Origin: Gibbula magus
Lineage: Eukaryota; Mollusca; Gastropoda; Trochida; Trochidae
NCBI GenBank assembly: GCA_936450465.1
Contig: OW388293.1
Location: forward strand, 53,161,201-53,225,200
DNA length: 64,000 bases
Reading direction: 5' to 3'
Shown piece by piece: positions 61,201 through 64,000 of this stretch; position 1 is the stretch's first letter; each line of letters starts with the position of its first letter. The position numbers and the translations under genes were made by a program. The notes beneath the pieces are model-generated. The model was not told the origin of the DNA and did not search any database. It saw nothing but the letters and a program-made list of their open reading frames with translations.

Positions 61201-64000
61201 CTGTCAAGTAGTGTGTTTCTCGCACTTAAAATAATTTCCATGTTTTTTGGCCAATTTGGTCACGCAAACCTCTTTAACGGCGAATCTGGAGTCCAACTTA
61301 AGGAAGGTAGCGGGAATTGGATATGACCATTCGATAGATCACATTGTAATCTACATCTCAGCCAAGTTTGATTCTGAAATATGAATTTTGAAGAAAGTTA
61401 TTACGCTTGCTGTGAAGTAGTGTGTTTCTCGCACTTAGAATAATTTCCATGTTTTTTGGCCAATTTGGTCACGCGAACCTCTTTAACGGCGAATCTGGAG
61501 TCCAACTTAAGGAAGGTAGCGGAAATTGGATATGACCATTCGATAGATCACACTGTAATATACATCTTAGCCAAGTTTGGTTCTGAAATATGCATTTTGA
61601 AGAAAGTTATCACGCTTGCTGTCAAGTATCGTGTTTCTCGCACTTAGAATAATTTCCATGTTTTTTGGCCAATTTGGTCACGCGAACCTCTTTAACGGCG
61701 AATCTGGAGTCCAACTTAAGGAAGGTAGCGGAAATTGGATATGACCATTCGATAGATAACACTGTAATATACATCTTAGCCAAGTTTGGTTCTGAAATAT
61801 GCATTTTGAAGAAAGTTATCACGCTTGCTGTCAAGTAGTGTGTTTCTCGCACATAGAATAATTTCCATGTTTTTTGGCCAATTTGGTCACGCGAACCTCT
61901 TTAACGGCGAATCTGGAGTCCAACTTAAGGAAGGTAGCGGGAATTGGATATGACCATTCGATAGATCACACTGTAATATACATCTTAGCCAAGTTTGGTT
62001 CTGAAATATGCATTATGAAGAAAGTTATCACGCTTGCTGTCAAGTATCGTGTTTCTCGCACTTAGAATAATTTCCATGTTTTTTGGCCAATTTGGTCACG
62101 CGAACCTCTTTAACGGCGAATCTGGAGTCCAACTTAAGGAAGGTAGCGGGAATTGGAAATGACCATTCAATAGATCACATTGTAATATACATCTCAGCCA
62201 AGTTTGGTTCTGAAATATGAATTTTGAAGAAAGTTATTACGCTTGCTGTCAAGTAGTGTGTTTCTCGCACTTAGAATAATTTCCATGTTTTTTGGCCAAT
62301 TTGGTCACGCGAACCTCTTTAACGGCGAATCTGGAGTCCAACTTAAGGAAGGTAGCGGGAATTGGAAATGACCATTCAATAGATCACATTGTAATATACA
62401 TCTCAGCCAAGTTTGGTTCTGAAATATGAATTTTGAAGAAAGTTATTACGCTTGCTGTCAAGTAGTGTGTTTCTCGCACTTAGAATAATTTCCATGTTTT
62501 TTGGCCAATTTGGTCACGCGAACCTCTTTAACGGCGAATCTGGAGTCCAACTTAAGGAAGGTAGCGGAAATTGGATATGACCATTCGATAGATCACACTG
62601 TAATATACATCTTAGCCAAGTTTGGTTCTGAAATATGCATTTTGAAGAAAGTTATCACGCTTGCTGTCAAGTAGTGTGTTTCTCGCACATAGAATAATTT
62701 CCATGTTTTTTGGCCAATTTGGTCACGCGAACCTCTTTAACGGCGAATCTGGAGTCCAACTTAAGGAAGGTAGCGGGAATTGGATATGACCATTCGATAG
62801 ATCACATTGTAATATACATCTTAGCCAAGTTTGGTTCTGAAATATGCATTATGAAGAAAGTTATCACGCTTGCTGTCAAGTATCGTGTTTCTCGCACTTA
62901 GAATAATTTCCATGTTTTTTGGCCAATTTGGTCACGCGAACCTCTTTAACGGCGAATCTGGAGTCCAACTTAAGGAAGGTAGCGGGAATTGGAAATGACC
63001 ATTCAATATATCACATTGTAATATACATCTCAGCCAAGTTTGGTTCTGAAATATGAATTTTGAAGAAAGTTATTACGCTTGCTGTCAAGTAGTGTGTTTC
63101 TCGCACTTAGAATAATTTCCATGTTTTTTGGCCAATTTGGTCACGCGAACCTCTTTAACGGCGAATCTGGAGTCCAACTTAAGGAAGGTAGCGGGAATTG
63201 GAAATGACCATTCAATAGATCACACTGTAATATACATCTTAGCCAAGTTTGGTTCTGAAATATGCATTATGAAGAAAGTTATCACGCTTGCTGTCAAGGA
63301 ATCGTGTTTCTCGCACTTAGAATAATTTCCATGTTTTTTGGCCAATTTGGTCACGCGAACCTCTTTAACGGCGAATCTGGAGTCCAACTTAAGGAAGGTA
63401 GCGGGAATTGGAAATGACCATTCAATAGATCACATTGTAATATACATCTCAGCCAAGTTTGGTTCTGAAATATGAATTTTGAAGAAAGTTATTACGCTTG
63501 CTGTCAAGTAGTGTGTTTCTCGCACTTAGAATAATTTCCATGTTTTTTGGCCAATTTGGTCACGCGAACCTCTTTAACGGCGAATCTGGAGTCCAACTTA
63601 AGGAAGGTAGCGGGAATTGGAAATGACCATTCAATAGATCACATTGTAATATACATCTCAGCCAAGTTTGGTTCTGAAATATGAATTTTGAAGAAAGTTA
63701 TTACGCTTGCTGTCAAGTAGTGTGTTTCTCGCACTTAGAATAATTTCCATGTTTTTTGGCCAATTTGGTCACGCGAACCTCTTTAACGGCGAATCTGGAG
63801 TCCAACTTAAGGAAGGTAGCGGAAATTGGATATGACCATTCAATAGATCACACTGTAATATACATCTTAGCCAAGTTTGGTTCTGAAATATGCATTTTGA
63901 AGAAAGTTATCACGCTTGCTGTCAAGTAGTGTGTTTCTCGCACATAGAATAATTTCCATGTTTTTTGGCCAATTTGGTCACGCGAACCTCTTTAACGGCG
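58299..64000 (+). repeat. Right-hand satellite domain with distinct monomer variants
   Basis: Variants absent further left become common: GCGGAAATTGG, CGCACATAGAAT (61,850, 62,687, about 63,940), GCATTATGAAG (60,759, 62,012, 62,848, 63,266), CACGCAAACC and ATTCAATAGATC. From about 61,850 a four-monomer (836 bp) period is visible in part. The 15-monomer pattern is not seen here. Confidence 0.65.

Larger units (their letters stand above)
32801..64000 (+). repeat. 209-bp satellite array, about 149 monomers, continuing beyond the window
   Basis: Head-to-tail copies, all in one orientation, with period 209 (rare 208 and 210 variants). Invariant landmarks: GGTCACGCGAACCTCTTTAA, GGAGTCCAA, AGCCAAGTTTGGTTCTGAAA, ACGCTTGCTGTCAAGTA, TTTCTCGCACTTAGAATAAT. 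Two classes dominate: class A (ATGCATTTT ... TTATCAC ... TATCGTG) and class B (ATGAATTTT ... TTATTAC ... TAGTGTG), with recombinant forms. Many monomers carry GGGAATTCG, others GGGAATTGG. About nine CpG per monomer, denser than the flanks. The 63-codon plus-strand frames begin at TTG and the minus-strand 69-76-codon frames at GTG; 209 is not a multiple of 3, so they do not join. No insertion is seen. Length per unit is close to a nucleosome repeat, as in many centromeric or heterochromatic satellites; location is not known. Confidence 0.98.

Noticed and set aside
33033..63325. Dozens of near-identical 63-codon plus-strand and 69-76-codon minus-strand frames in the satellite
   Set aside because: They start at TTG or GTG, stop once per monomer, and the 209-base period changes frame each repeat. 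Conservation is that of the DNA repeat, not of a protein.
32801..64000. CRISPR array
   Set aside because: The whole 209-bp unit repeats; there are no unique spacers between short repeats, and the context is animal nuclear DNA.

Overview
This looks like an AT-rich animal nuclear genome, most likely a mollusc or another lophotrochozoan. The evidence is eukaryotic: several non-LTR retrotransposon remnants, a tRNA-derived SINE, many short TTAA-flanked inverted-repeat elements and foldback elements, micro- and minisatellites, and a very long satellite array. No bacterial-type operon, intact host gene, functional tRNA or rRNA gene is visible. The taxon call is an inference from the style of the repeats and the LINE endonuclease, not from a host gene.

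Left part (1-32,600), a transposon graveyard. It opens on the minus strand with a 431-codon open frame from a LINE (C-terminal half of the endonuclease and the start of the linker to reverse transcriptase) that runs off the left edge. Then come two families of TTAA-flanked MITEs (1829-2325 with an inverted partner at 20,851-21,269; and 5383-5730, 18,207-18,567 and a fragment near 7,452). One of them interrupts a tandem duplication whose second unit keeps the empty TTAA site. Foldback elements near 8.0, 12.2, 16.3, 17.6 and 22.4 kb are each accompanied by blocks carrying the octamer TGACGTCA. A 257-bp SINE with an 11-bp target duplication lies at 13,770-14,026, a 13-bp minisatellite at 15,046-15,870, two decayed LINE 3' ends at 23,024-24,040 and 25,027-25,390, and a 1,146-bp TIR element with a 9-bp target duplication at 25,703-26,848.

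Middle part (27,449-32,250). A compound of diverged direct repeats whose units end in (AAT)n followed by a junction module AACTAGGA plus a 14-bp perfect palindrome. The palindrome differs between copies but stays perfectly self-complementary.

Right part (32,801-64,000). After a 200-base N gap the window is one head-to-tail satellite with a 209-bp monomer, about 149 copies, without any visible insertion. Two main monomer classes and many private variants show mosaic higher-order repeats (blocks recurring at 3, 6, 15, 17, 18, 22 and 32 monomers) and at least one hybrid monomer that marks an unequal exchange. The many short open frames in this array are shadows of the repeat, not genes. The array continues past the right edge and its left boundary is hidden by the gap. 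No gene network can be described; the biology here is of mobile elements and satellite DNA.
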